Notes under the pieces: generated by a model
Database searches by the model: none
What the model was told of the DNA's origin: nothing
Seen by the model: only the letters and a program-made list of their open reading frames with translations
Origin: Marinobacter lutaoensis
GTDB lineage: Bacteria; Pseudomonadota; Gammaproteobacteria; Pseudomonadales; Oleiphilaceae
Assembly (NCBI RefSeq): GCF_001981305.1
Contig: NZ_MSCW01000001.1
Location: forward strand, 619,303 to 683,302
Length of the DNA stretch: 64,000 nt
Direction: 5' to 3'
Position numbers and translations under genes: made by a program
Part shown: piece after piece, positions 8,219 to 16,962 of the stretch
Layout: every line of letters begins with the position of its first letter
How positions within the stretch are numbered: the stretch's first letter is position 1

Positions 8219-9625
8219 GTGTCGTACATACGTTTTCGGAAACACTATCTTCATATCCCGTATCTGGTGCTTGCGCTGCTGGAGTTCGGGGTCCTTTTCG
8301 GCACTTTCTCGTTTCTCGCGGTTTTCCTGACCTTTGGCGCCGCCGGCCAGGGCGGTCCGGGCAATGAACTTGGCGCGGCCTTCCTGTTCGCTTTCATCCT
8401 TAGCTGCGGCACCCTGGCGATGGGTGGCTATCTGGCGATGGTCCAGGAAAGTCTGTCGGCGCTGTTCTACCGGACCCTGGTGGCCTACTGCCTGGTTGGC
8501 GGCCTTGGCCTGACACTGGTGTACGTTGTCCTGCCGCAGGCGGATCCGGGCAGTACCAACCTGCTGTGGGCGGTACTGCTGGCGTCGGCGATGGTCATCT
8601 TGCTCCGTTTGGTGTTCCTGAAACTGGTGGACTCCGAGCAGTTGGTGCGGCGGGTGGTGATTTTCGGTGCCGGCGAGTTTGCCGCTTCGTTGCTGGAGGA
8701 ATACCAACAGCACATGCGCGCGCTGGGCGTGCGGATCATCGGCTGCATCCCCGAGAACAGCAATCATGTGGTGGCGGCGGACACGCTGTTGACGGCACCT
8801 TACGACTTCTACCAGTTCTGCCGGCAGAACCGGGTGTCGGAAATCGTGGTGGCCCAGCAGGAGCGGCGGCGCAACGAGGGGGGCTGGCTGCCGGTGCCGG
8901 AACTGATGGAGTGCAAGCTTCGGGGCATCGCCGTGACCAGCGCCCTGGATTTTTGTGAGCGCGAGCTGAAAAAAGCCAAGCTGGACATGGTTCAGCCGTC
9001 GTGGATCGTGTTCTCCGAGGGGTTCAAGGCCTCGAAGGTGCGCAACTTCACCAAGCGCTTCGTAGACCTTGCCCTGAGCCTGATGCTGCTGCTGGTGATG
9101 GCTCCGTTCATCCTGTTGACCGCGATCGCGGTGTTTCTCGAAACCGGTCGGCCCATCCTCTACAGCCAGAACCGGGTCGGCATGCTGGGTAAGGAGTTCC
9201 GGATCTTCAAGTTCCGCAGCATGCGTCAAGACGCGGAAAAGGACGGCAAGGCCCGCTGGGCCTCGGCCAACGACGCCCGCGTCACCCGGGTTGGTGCCTT
9301 TATCCGCAACACCCGACTCGACGAGCTGCCGCAAATCTACAACGTATTGAAAGGGGAGATGAGCATCGTCGGCCCCAGGCCCGAGCGACCGGAGTTTGTG
9401 TCCGAACTGAAGGAAAAGATTCCGTTCTACGACACCCGGCACTATGTCAAACCTGGCCTGATGGGATGGGCTCAACTTAAATATCCCTATGGGGCCTCGG
9501 TGGATGACGCCCGGGGCAAGCTGGAATATGACCTCTATTACTCAAAGAACCACAGCCTGGTGATGGATTTCCTCATCATGATCCAGACAGTGGAAGTCGT
9601 GCTCCTTGGGAAGGGCGTGCGCTAA
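8219..9625 (+). CDS. Undecaprenyl-phosphate sugar-phosphate transferase, XrtA-associated EpsB type
   Basis: A 468-residue polyprenyl glycosylphosphotransferase that should start repeat-unit synthesis by moving a sugar-1-phosphate to undecaprenyl phosphate at the inner membrane. The N-terminal third has four to five hydrophobic segments (about residues 10-125). A Rossmann-like CoA-binding domain follows (VVIFGAGEFAASLLEEY, near residue 145). The C-terminal bacterial sugar transferase domain has FRIFKFRSMRQDAE, DELPQIYNVLKGEMSIVGPRPERPEF and YDLYYSKNHS. The start is GTG 8219 with AAGGAAG 6 bases upstream. It is the first gene of the long + strand operon. WcaJ/EpsB homologues have this three-part layout. 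Confidence 0.92.
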   Translation: MSYIRFRKHYLHIPYLVLALLEFGVLFGTFSFLAVFLTFGAAGQGGPGNELGAAFLFAFILSCGTLAMGGYLAMVQESLSALFYRTLVAYCLVGGLGLTLVYVVLPQADPGSTNLLWAVLLASAMVILLRLVFLKLVDSEQLVRRVVIFGAGEFAASLLEEYQQHMRALGVRIIGCIPENSNHVVAADTLLTAPYDFYQFCRQNRVSEIVVAQQERRRNEGGWLPVPELMECKLRGIAVTSALDFCERELKKAKLDMVQPSWIVFSEGFKASKVRNFTKRFVDLALSLMLLLVMAPFILLTAIAVFLETGRPILYSQNRVGMLGKEFRIFKFRSMRQDAEKDGKARWASANDARVTRVGAFIRNTRLDELPQIYNVLKGEMSIVGPRPERPEFVSELKEKIPFYDTRHYVKPGLMGWAQLKYPYGASVDDARGKLEYDLYYSKNHSLVMDFLIMIQTVEVVLLGKGVR

Positions 9626-9659
9626 CCGACAATAACCGAGCAGGGACCGGAGGAAGGAC

Positions 9660-10298
9660 ATGGGACACTTCAAGCACTTGGGCATTTTTACCTTACTGGC
9701 GGTCATGACGTTGCTGACGGCCTGTTCAGGGTTGCCATCGTCGCGGGACATGCCGCCGGTTTCCGAGATCGAACCGGAGCCCTACCTGATTGGTGTCGGC
9801 GATACCATCTCCGTTCATGTCTGGCGCAATCCGGAGCTGAGTCAGTCCATTGTGGTCCGGCCGGACGGTTTCATCTCGATGCCGTTGATGGGGGATGTCA
9901 AGGCTGAGGGCAAGCGACCGGAGAGCCTTGCCTCGGAGATCAGTTCGGCACTGGGTGAGTTCATCCGTACCCCGGAGGTCACGGTCATGGTCACCAATCC
10001 CGTCAGTAAGGAATACCGGGACCGTGTGCGTATCACTGGCCAGGTGGCGTCGCCGCAGTCGGTGGCATTCCTGCCTGGCATGACGGTGCTTGATCTGGTG
10101 TTGCTGGCCGGCGGCGTGACAGATTTCGCGGCGGAGGGGCGGGCGGTCCTTCACCGTCAGGTGAACGGGGAATATAAGAGCTACCGGCTGGATCTCGATG
10201 CCATCCTCACCGACGGCGACATGACCACCAATCATTACCTGCAGCCCGGCGACGTCATCAGCGTGCCCCGCAAGCAGTTGTTCCGCGGTGAACTGTGA
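9660..10298 (+). CDS. Polysaccharide export lipoprotein (Wza-like, XrtA-associated)
   Basis: A 212-residue outer-membrane polysaccharide export protein. A signal peptide with lipobox LLTACSG puts the modified cysteine near residue 22. The poly-export domain begins with EPYLIGVGDTISVHVWRNPELS and VVRPDGFISMPLMGDVKAEGK, and a SLBB-like domain follows (VRITGQVASPQSVAFLPGMTVLDLVLLAGG). It is shorter than Wza (about 380 residues), as is usual for the exosortase-locus form. It likely builds the periplasmic/outer-membrane exit channel with the chain-length protein encoded next. Its stop overlaps the next start (TGATG). Confidence 0.93.
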   Translation: MGHFKHLGIFTLLAVMTLLTACSGLPSSRDMPPVSEIEPEPYLIGVGDTISVHVWRNPELSQSIVVRPDGFISMPLMGDVKAEGKRPESLASEISSALGEFIRTPEVTVMVTNPVSKEYRDRVRITGQVASPQSVAFLPGMTVLDLVLLAGGVTDFAAEGRAVLHRQVNGEYKSYRLDLDAILTDGDMTTNHYLQPGDVISVPRKQLFRGEL

Positions 10299-11866
10299 TG
10301 GACATCCAGTTCATCCTCGATACCCTGCGCGCGGTGAAGCTGGAGCTATACCGGCGCAGGGTGGCCGCAGCCATCGTCTTCATGCTGGTGACCGCGGCGG
10401 TGCTGACGGTGGGTTACGTCACACCCAAGAGCTATACCTCCCAGGCGGTACTCTATGCCGATCAGTCCAACATTCTGCAACCCCTGCTGCGGGGCCAGGC
10501 GGAAGTCACTCAGCTGGACCGCATCAATGAGGCCCGGGAGCTGATCCAGAGCCGGTCGTTCCTGGAGCTGGTGGCGCTGGACACCGGACTGATCTCGGAA
10601 CTTGATTCCGACCAGAAACGCAACACCGTCATTTCCGCCCTGCGCAAGACGGTGAAGCTGCAGGTCTCGAACCGGAATTTCCTGGAGCTCAGCTACACCA
10701 GCCGGGACCCGGACCAGTCGTTCCAGGTGTTGAGTACTGTACTTAGCCGGTTTGTCGAGCGGACGGTTCGGAAGAAACGCTCGGAAAGCCAGGGTGCGTT
10801 CGAGTTCATCGATTCCCAGGTCAAGTCCTACCAGCGCCAGCTGGAGGAGGCGGAGCAGCGGCTTAAGGAGTTCAAATCCAATAACCAGGACGGTACCGAA
10901 GGCAACGTACGCGGCCGTATCGAAACCCTCCGCGCGGACATCGAGAATCTGAAGCTTGAAATCCTGCAGACCGAATCCGAAATCCGACTGACCCGGCAAC
11001 AGCTGGCCAACGAAGAGCCGGTCCGGCGGGTGGTGGTCGATCCCGGCAAGTCCTCCGCTGAGCGGCGCCTGGCGACACTGTATCAAGAGCTGGACGCCCT
11101 GTTGCTGAAATACCACGACAGGCATCCGGATGTGGTCAGCGTGAAGGATCAGATCCAGGACCTGAAGCGGAAGATCGCCACCGAAGGCGACCAGGACCGG
11201 GAAGGCGCGGTGACCGAAGTGCTGGAGAACCCGGTGTACCAGAACCTGAAGCAGCAGCTGGCGGACGGCACCACCCGTCTCGCCGTGCAGAAAAACCGCC
11301 TGGCCTCCCTGGAACGGTTGCTGGAGGAAGCGTTTGCTCGGGCCGAACGGGTGGCGGCGAATCAGGCTGAACTGTCGGAGCTGACCCGGGACTACGACGT
11401 GACCCGGGGCGTGTACGAGGACATGCTGCAGCGCCGCGAACGGGCCCGCCTCTCCATGACACTGGATATTCAGGGTGAGGGAGTCAGTTACAAAATTCAG
11501 GAACCGGCGTCCTACCCAGCCCACTGGGACGGACTCCAGCTCTACCAGATCGGACTGGCAGGCCCCTTCCTGGGCAGCGCCACGGTACTCGGGTTGCTGG
11601 TGGCCCTGGTCATGTTTGATCAGCGCATCCGCTCGCCCAGGGCACTGCACCTGGCGTTGCCGGAGTCGATTCCGGTGTTGACCTCCATTCCCCACTACCG
11701 CAGCGCCTGGCGGGAACGCCTGTTTCGCAGGGACATCCTGTTGCTCGGGTTCATCCTGGCGGTGTTCATGGTGGGCTACCTGAGCGTGTTGGTGTTCAGC
11801 GTCATGGGGATCACTCCAGAGCAGTTGGTGGACAAAGCATCCTCCCTCATGGGAACTGGGGAATAG
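10298..11866 (+). CDS. Polysaccharide chain-length determinant / co-polymerase (Wzz-like)
   Basis: A 522-residue Wzz-family inner-membrane protein that sets chain length and links polymerisation with export. One transmembrane helix lies near residues 25-45 and a second near 485-510, bracketing a large periplasmic part. That part has long coiled-coil stretches (about residues 150-240 and 300-390) and a GNVR-like segment (RDYDVTRGVYEDMLQRRERARLS). I use ATG 10298, coupled to the preceding stop, rather than GTG one codon earlier. The matching kinase domain is encoded separately by the next gene. Confidence 0.9.
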   Translation: MDIQFILDTLRAVKLELYRRRVAAAIVFMLVTAAVLTVGYVTPKSYTSQAVLYADQSNILQPLLRGQAEVTQLDRINEARELIQSRSFLELVALDTGLISELDSDQKRNTVISALRKTVKLQVSNRNFLELSYTSRDPDQSFQVLSTVLSRFVERTVRKKRSESQGAFEFIDSQVKSYQRQLEEAEQRLKEFKSNNQDGTEGNVRGRIETLRADIENLKLEILQTESEIRLTRQQLANEEPVRRVVVDPGKSSAERRLATLYQELDALLLKYHDRHPDVVSVKDQIQDLKRKIATEGDQDREGAVTEVLENPVYQNLKQQLADGTTRLAVQKNRLASLERLLEEAFARAERVAANQAELSELTRDYDVTRGVYEDMLQRRERARLSMTLDIQGEGVSYKIQEPASYPAHWDGLQLYQIGLAGPFLGSATVLGLLVALVMFDQRIRSPRALHLALPESIPVLTSIPHYRSAWRERLFRRDILLLGFILAVFMVGYLSVLVFSVMGITPEQLVDKASSLMGTGE

Positions 11867-11868
11867 TC

Positions 11869-12744
11869 ATGGATGACAACAAACTCTACAACGCGCTGCT
11901 GAAAAGCCAGGAAGAGCAGAAGCGCAAAGACGGCGACCTGGAGCGCCTGACCGATCAACGTCGTGACCCGGGTCCGGATCAGAAGAGCCGGAGTGACCGC
12001 TACCGCACGAGCTGGCGCAATTTCACCACCCATGACGACGATCGCATTCCGACCGTATACGACGCGTCCGTCTCACTGGGACTGATTGCCAACCCTCGTC
12101 CCTGGAGCCGGGAGCAGCTGAGAAAGCGGAAAATCATCTACCCGGGCATGTCGGACAAGGCGGTGATGGATGCCTACCGGGAAATCCGGATCCTGTTGCG
12201 AAATCGGGCTCGGACACCCGGGTTCACGGTCATGGTGAGCAGCCTGGGGCTGGAACGGAACTCCCTGCTCACATCGTTCAACCTGGCGGTGGCTTTTGCC
12301 ATGGATTCCCACACCTCCGCGCTGCTGGTCGACTGCGACCCCTACAACCGGGAACTGCAGGATCTGGTGTCGTCCGATCTGGACGCGGGCGTCACCGACT
12401 TTGTTGCCGACCCCTCCCTGAGCGTGAAAAAGATTCTCTATCCCAGCGGCGTTGACCGGTTGACCGTGATCCCGGCCGGCTACCAGGTGTCATCGGCAGT
12501 GGAGCTGTTCGCCTCGGTGCGTATGCGGGAGCTGATGACGGAGCTGAGGGAGCGTTACCCGGACCGCTGCATCGTGGTCAACGCGCCACCGTTCCGGGCG
12601 AGTACCGAAGCCCGGATTCTGGAACGGTTCTGCGACCAAGTGGTGTTCAGCGTTCCTTTTGGCGAGGTCAGTGGCGACGATGTGGCCGAAGCGGTGGAGG
12701 CCCTGGGGTCCGACAAGTTCACCGGCCTGGTCTTCCAGGAGTAA
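11869..12744 (+). CDS. Degenerate tyrosine-autokinase-like protein of the export machinery
   Basis: A 291-residue protein aligned by position and layout with the BY-kinase (CpsD/Wzc C-terminal) of exosortase loci. It contains AVMDAYREIRILLRNR before the P-loop, as in bacterial tyrosine kinases. The expected Walker A (consensus GEGKT/S) is replaced by VSSLGLERNSLL at residues 123-134, without the invariant lysine. Walker A' is LLVDCDPYN (152-160). The Walker B position reads IVVNAPPF with Asn in place of Asp. There is no C-terminal tyrosine cluster. It is therefore probably an ATP-independent structural partner of the Wzz-like protein (inference). The N-terminal 60 residues are highly charged. 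It begins 3 bases after the previous stop. Confidence 0.75.
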   Translation: MDDNKLYNALLKSQEEQKRKDGDLERLTDQRRDPGPDQKSRSDRYRTSWRNFTTHDDDRIPTVYDASVSLGLIANPRPWSREQLRKRKIIYPGMSDKAVMDAYREIRILLRNRARTPGFTVMVSSLGLERNSLLTSFNLAVAFAMDSHTSALLVDCDPYNRELQDLVSSDLDAGVTDFVADPSLSVKKILYPSGVDRLTVIPAGYQVSSAVELFASVRMRELMTELRERYPDRCIVVNAPPFRASTEARILERFCDQVVFSVPFGEVSGDDVAEAVEALGSDKFTGLVFQE

Positions 12745-12748
12745 CGCC

Positions 12749-14098
12749 ATGGTCAACATACGGTTGTTCGGGGTTCGCAAGGCGCTGATGCTGCTTGGTG
12801 CTGGCTGGGTTATGGCACCGGCGGCTGCGGCGGCCCAGGGGCTGGAGGACCAGATACGCTCCATCACCGGGACCGGTTCCGTGTTCACCTCGGTCACTCA
12901 CACGGAGGTGGACCGGGGCAGTTCAACGGATTCCACCACCGAGCCGAGTCTCGGCGTCAGCGGCAATGTCGCCGGCGAACTGAATAGCGGTGCCAACAAC
13001 CTGCAGCTCCAGTATGGCGGCAGTCTGGAAACCAGCCGTGACTTGCCGAGCGGCGACCAGACAGAGAATTCCGCCATTCGTGGAGCGGCCCGGTTTACCT
13101 ATTTCGACCCGACGCAACCGGTGGACTTCAACCTCGGCCATACCGTTCAGTCGGTACGGAACAACACCGGTTTTGTCGTGGACCCCGCCAATTACGATAC
13201 CCGCAATGAGCTGACTGCGGGTGCCGGTGTCCGGGTCTATCCGGGCGAGCTGTCGTACCTGAGGCTGTCTGCCCAGGCGGGCCAAAGCTTCGGTGGCGGA
13301 ACGCTCAACGATGACCGCTCGGAGACCCTGAGCGGTCAGTTCGTCCGGCGCCTGGACGAACGCTCGGAAGGCTCCCTGAATGCCAGCCGCTCCTGGTCGG
13401 AGACCACGGATTACGACCTGACCATCGATACCGTGCAAGTGGTGTATCAGCGCCGGACGGAATCCGGGTTCTTGCGGGGTGGCGTGGGGCAAAGCCAGGG
13501 AACCACTGAATTCCGTGATGGCGGCGACATTGACAGCGACGCGGTGACCGGATTTCTGGAGCGGGGCTGGCAGACCGACGAGGCCACCACCCGCTTTCGC
13601 TACGAGCGCAGGCTCTCGGACAGTGCCGCGGAGCTGTCGCTGAACGAGCAGCCGGTGTTCGGATTCCTGGAGGATACCGTCAGAACCCATGATCTGGTGG
13701 TGTCGGATTCCGTGCTGGTGTCCCACGATACCCGGAATCTGTGTGACGCCTGCACGTTTGGGGTCGGCCTGGAAGCCTCGGTGCTGGAGTCGGAACTGAT
13801 CGGGGCGACCACGCACGAGTACCGGGGACGGATCGGGCTGGGGATACAGCTCACTGGCATTGAGCGGGTGTACTTTGATTACGACTGGCAGGCGGATGCG
13901 GGTGAGAACGGCGACGTGATTCAGGAGCAGGTTCACCGCTTCACCATGGGCTGGAGCCGGCTGCTGGCGGAGAACACCACCTTTGGGGTGGAACTGTTTC
14001 AGTCGTACCTGAACAGCCGGCTGGACCGGCCAGATGAGGACGAATACGCCTTGCGCTTCGTCCTGACCCGGGGGTTTTCCCTTCAGGGCGTTCGGTGA
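12749..14098 (+). CDS. Outer-membrane beta-barrel protein, XrtA/PEP-CTERM-associated
   Basis: A 449-residue exported protein: MVNIRLFGVRKALMLLGAGW followed by APAAAAAQG is a signal peptide cleaved after residues 31-33. The rest alternates short amphipathic strands ending in Phe/Tyr/Leu and acidic turns, typical of an outer-membrane barrel, and ends in a short hydrophobic strand. It corresponds to the hypothetical barrel conserved in exosortase EPS loci and may form or line the outer-membrane exit pore. I chose ATG 12749, 5 bases after the preceding stop. An upstream extension to 12659 would cover the end of that gene and lacks a signal peptide. Confidence 0.8.
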   Translation: MVNIRLFGVRKALMLLGAGWVMAPAAAAAQGLEDQIRSITGTGSVFTSVTHTEVDRGSSTDSTTEPSLGVSGNVAGELNSGANNLQLQYGGSLETSRDLPSGDQTENSAIRGAARFTYFDPTQPVDFNLGHTVQSVRNNTGFVVDPANYDTRNELTAGAGVRVYPGELSYLRLSAQAGQSFGGGTLNDDRSETLSGQFVRRLDERSEGSLNASRSWSETTDYDLTIDTVQVVYQRRTESGFLRGGVGQSQGTTEFRDGGDIDSDAVTGFLERGWQTDEATTRFRYERRLSDSAAELSLNEQPVFGFLEDTVRTHDLVVSDSVLVSHDTRNLCDACTFGVGLEASVLESELIGATTHEYRGRIGLGIQLTGIERVYFDYDWQADAGENGDVIQEQVHRFTMGWSRLLAENTTFGVELFQSYLNSRLDRPDEDEYALRFVLTRGFSLQGVR

Positions 14099-14126
14099 GA
14101 CGGATTGTACAAGGACCGTGAACAGG

Positions 14127-15122
14127 ATGTTTGACCAGCGCGAGCCCATCGACTTGCCCCTGGAGGCACCGCCACACCTGATTGTGGTGGTGGATACGGA
14201 GGAGGAATTCGACTGGCAGGCGGAGCCGGATCCGGACGCCAGCCGGGTGACGGCCATGGCCCGGATCGACCGGGTACAGAACATTTTCCGGGAATACGGC
14301 ATCTGCCCGTGTTACGTGATTGATTACCCGATTGCCAACCAGCCGCTGGGGCACACGGTCTTGCGACGGCTGGTGGAGCGGGGGGAGTGTGAGATCGGCG
14401 CGCACCTGCACCCCTGGGTCAACCCGCCCCTCGGTGAAACCATGAGCCGGGCCAACATGTACCCCGGCAATCTGCCGGCGGCGCTGGAACGGGAGAAGCT
14501 GGTTACCCTGATTCAGACCATACGCCAGAGACTGGGCGTTTCCCCGGTGATCTACAAGGCGGGCCGGTATGGGTTCGGGCCGAATACCGCGGACATACTG
14601 GCGGACCTGGGTTTTCGTATCGACCTTTCGGTTTGCCCGCCCCTGGACTCCCGGGGTGACGGCGGTCCGGACTACCGTCGGTTCGATGCGCGTCCGTTCT
14701 GGTTCGGTCGTGCCCATCACCGCCTGCTGGAACTGCCCTGTACCGGGGCTTTTGTTGGATGGGCCGGCGCTTGGTCCCTGGGAGTGTATGAACTGGCCCT
14801 GAAGTTTCGGGCGCTGCGGGCACCGGGGATCCTGTCCCGGTTGGGCGTGGTTGATCGCCTGATGCTGTCGCCGGAGGGCTTTTCCTCCGAAGAGCACATC
14901 AAGCTCACCCGGGCGCTGTACCGTCGGGGGGTGCGGACGTTCACCTGGAGTTTTCACAGCCCGTCGGTGGTGCCCGGTCATACCGCGTACGTCCGGGACG
15001 AGCCGGAGCTGCGGGTGTTTTTGGAGCGGTTTCGCCGGTACTTCGATTTCTTTTTCAACGAGCTGGGTGGCGTGGCGTCCACTCCGACCCGGATGCGCGC
15101 ACTGATGGAGGCCCAGACATGA
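14127..15122 (+). CDS. WalW-type polysaccharide deacetylase family protein
   Basis: A 331-residue NodB-fold protein: LIVVVDTEEEFDW carries the N-terminal acidic residues and ECEIGAHLHPWVNPP the metal-binding His pair. YKAGRYGFGPNTADILADLGFRID and TRALYRRGVRTFTWSFHSPS follow. It resembles WalW-type deacetylases rather than the CE4 protein at 6995, so the locus has two deacetylase-like enzymes. Start: ATG 14127 (AAGGA 11 bases upstream) is preferred; an in-frame GTG at 14118 is only 2 bases from that site. Its stop overlaps the next start (ATGA). Confidence 0.82.
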   Translation: MFDQREPIDLPLEAPPHLIVVVDTEEEFDWQAEPDPDASRVTAMARIDRVQNIFREYGICPCYVIDYPIANQPLGHTVLRRLVERGECEIGAHLHPWVNPPLGETMSRANMYPGNLPAALEREKLVTLIQTIRQRLGVSPVIYKAGRYGFGPNTADILADLGFRIDLSVCPPLDSRGDGGPDYRRFDARPFWFGRAHHRLLELPCTGAFVGWAGAWSLGVYELALKFRALRAPGILSRLGVVDRLMLSPEGFSSEEHIKLTRALYRRGVRTFTWSFHSPSVVPGHTAYVRDEPELRVFLERFRRYFDFFFNELGGVASTPTRMRALMEAQT

Positions 15123-16945
15123 GAGTGCTGGGAATTTCCCCGCTGGACAAGGATTCGACGGTCGCCATTGTCGAGGACGGCAACATCCTGTTTGCCGCCG
15201 GGGAGGAGCGCTTCTCCCGGACCAAGCAGCAGTCGGGCTTTCCCCAGCAGGCGCTGGAGGCCGGCCTGGCCTATACCGGCCTGTCCCTGTCCGATTTCGA
15301 CCAGGTGGTTTATCCGTTTCTGGACTGGCGCAACGAACAGGCCCTGTTCACCCGAAATCTGGAGGACGAACGGCGCTTTATCCGTTCATTCCGGGCGCCG
15401 GACCTGACGACTCAGGTTCGGGAGGCCCTGACGCGTGTCCCGGACCGGTCCCGCCCGATTCATGGCCTGGGCCACCCCAATGAAGTCATGGACAAAGGGT
15501 TCCTGCACAGCTCCTACTACAGCATGGCCGGCGCTCAGCGGCTGGCCTCCAACAACGCCGCGCTGAAGGGCTCCAGGCAGTGGAGCGACGCTGCCACCGA
15601 ATCCCTCCGGCACTGGCAGGAAACGCTGGTGACCGGGCTGCGTGCGTTGGGCTGGCAGGCACCGGTCAAGCGCATGGAGCATCATCATTCCCATGCCGCC
15701 AATGCCTACCTGTGCAGTGGCTTTGACCAGGCCCTGTGTGTCACCCTCGACGGCTACGGTTCGGGACTGGCGGGGTCCGTTGGCGAGGCGCGGAATGGCC
15801 GGATCCGGCGCCTGCATGGCCTGGCCTATCCGAATTCTCTGGGCACGCTGTATGAGCATGTCACTTCCAGTCTCGGCTTCAAGCCAAGCCGACACGAAGG
15901 CAAGATCGTTGGTCTCGCCGCCTACGGCGATCCGGCACTGCTTGCGGATATCCTGCTGTCCCGAGTGCTGGAGCTGCCTGGAGACTTCCGCATCTACGAA
16001 GCCAACAATGTCTATTTTTCCCGCTATCTGGCCTCCAAGTTTCCCAAGATCGACGTGGCTGCGGCCTATCAGTTCGTGCTTGAACACCTGGCCACCGGAT
16101 ACATCCGTCACTGGGTCGAGCAGACCGGCATCGACACCGTGGTGCTCTCGGGCGGCGTGACCGCCAACGTAAAGCTCAATCAGCGCATTTTCGAGATCGA
16201 GGGGGTCCGCAGGATCTTCATCTACCCGAATATGGGGGACGGTGGGTGTGGCACCGGCGCGGCCCTTTACCACAGTTGGCCCGGAGGCATTCGACCCACC
16301 ATCAGCGATGCCTATTTCGGCCCGGACTACACCGAACAGGCGATGGCTGAGGCCCTGGATGCCGAGGGCCTGGCCCGCCGGAAGCCGGAACACTTGGCCC
16401 GGGAGGTGGCCCGGCTGATTCACCAGGGCAAGGTCGTGGCCCGCTTTGACGGGCGCATGGAGTATGGTCCCCGGGCCCTTGGCAATCGATCGATCCTGTA
16501 TCACGCCCGGGAACCGGAAGTGAACCAGTGGCTAAACAAGCGACTCGGCCGCACCGAGTTTATGCCTTTTGCTCCGGTCACCCTGTATGAAGCCCGGGAA
16601 CGTTGCTACCACAACATCCGGGGGGCCGAGCACGCCGCCGAGTTTATGACCATCACCTTTGACTGCACCGATGCCATGCGGGAACAGTGCCCGGCCGCGG
16701 TGCATGTTGATGGCACAGCCCGGCCACAGCTGATCCGGCGGGAAGTCAATCCAGGGTACTACGACATCCTCAAAGAGTACGAGGCGATCAGCGGTATCCC
16801 GAGCTTGATCAACACCAGCTTCAACATGCATGAGGAGCCGATCGTCAATACGCCCCGGGATGCGGTGCGCGCGTTTCTTCAGGGCGCGCTGGATTATCTG
16901 GTTCTCGGCCCGTTCCTGGTCGAGCACCCGAGGCCGGCGTCTTGA
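15119..16945 (+). CDS. Carbamoyltransferase (NodU/CmcH/TobZ family)
   Basis: A 608-residue O-carbamoyltransferase that probably adds carbamoyl groups to sugar hydroxyls, using carbamoyl phosphate and ATP. The N-terminal actin-like (Kae1-like) domain starts MRVLGISPLDKDSTVAIVEDG. The metal-binding histidine cluster is EHHHSHAANAY (His188-His192), and the nucleotide site includes VVLSGGVTANVKLN. The C-terminal carbamoyl-transfer domain has RMEYGPRALGNRSIL and INTSFNMHEEPIV. The length is normal for the family. It overlaps the WalW-type gene by 4 bases. Carbamoylation of the secreted polymer is inferred from the locus. Confidence 0.9.
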   Translation: MRVLGISPLDKDSTVAIVEDGNILFAAGEERFSRTKQQSGFPQQALEAGLAYTGLSLSDFDQVVYPFLDWRNEQALFTRNLEDERRFIRSFRAPDLTTQVREALTRVPDRSRPIHGLGHPNEVMDKGFLHSSYYSMAGAQRLASNNAALKGSRQWSDAATESLRHWQETLVTGLRALGWQAPVKRMEHHHSHAANAYLCSGFDQALCVTLDGYGSGLAGSVGEARNGRIRRLHGLAYPNSLGTLYEHVTSSLGFKPSRHEGKIVGLAAYGDPALLADILLSRVLELPGDFRIYEANNVYFSRYLASKFPKIDVAAAYQFVLEHLATGYIRHWVEQTGIDTVVLSGGVTANVKLNQRIFEIEGVRRIFIYPNMGDGGCGTGAALYHSWPGGIRPTISDAYFGPDYTEQAMAEALDAEGLARRKPEHLAREVARLIHQGKVVARFDGRMEYGPRALGNRSILYHAREPEVNQWLNKRLGRTEFMPFAPVTLYEARERCYHNIRGAEHAAEFMTITFDCTDAMREQCPAAVHVDGTARPQLIRREVNPGYYDILKEYEAISGIPSLINTSFNMHEEPIVNTPRDAVRAFLQGALDYLVLGPFLVEHPRPAS

Positions 16946-16962
16946 ACAGCGGAGCGGATGCC

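Noticed and set aside
8060..9475. 471-codon minus-strand frame opposite the sugar transferase
   Set aside because: His/Gln-rich antisense shadow; the + strand encodes a complete conserved enzyme.
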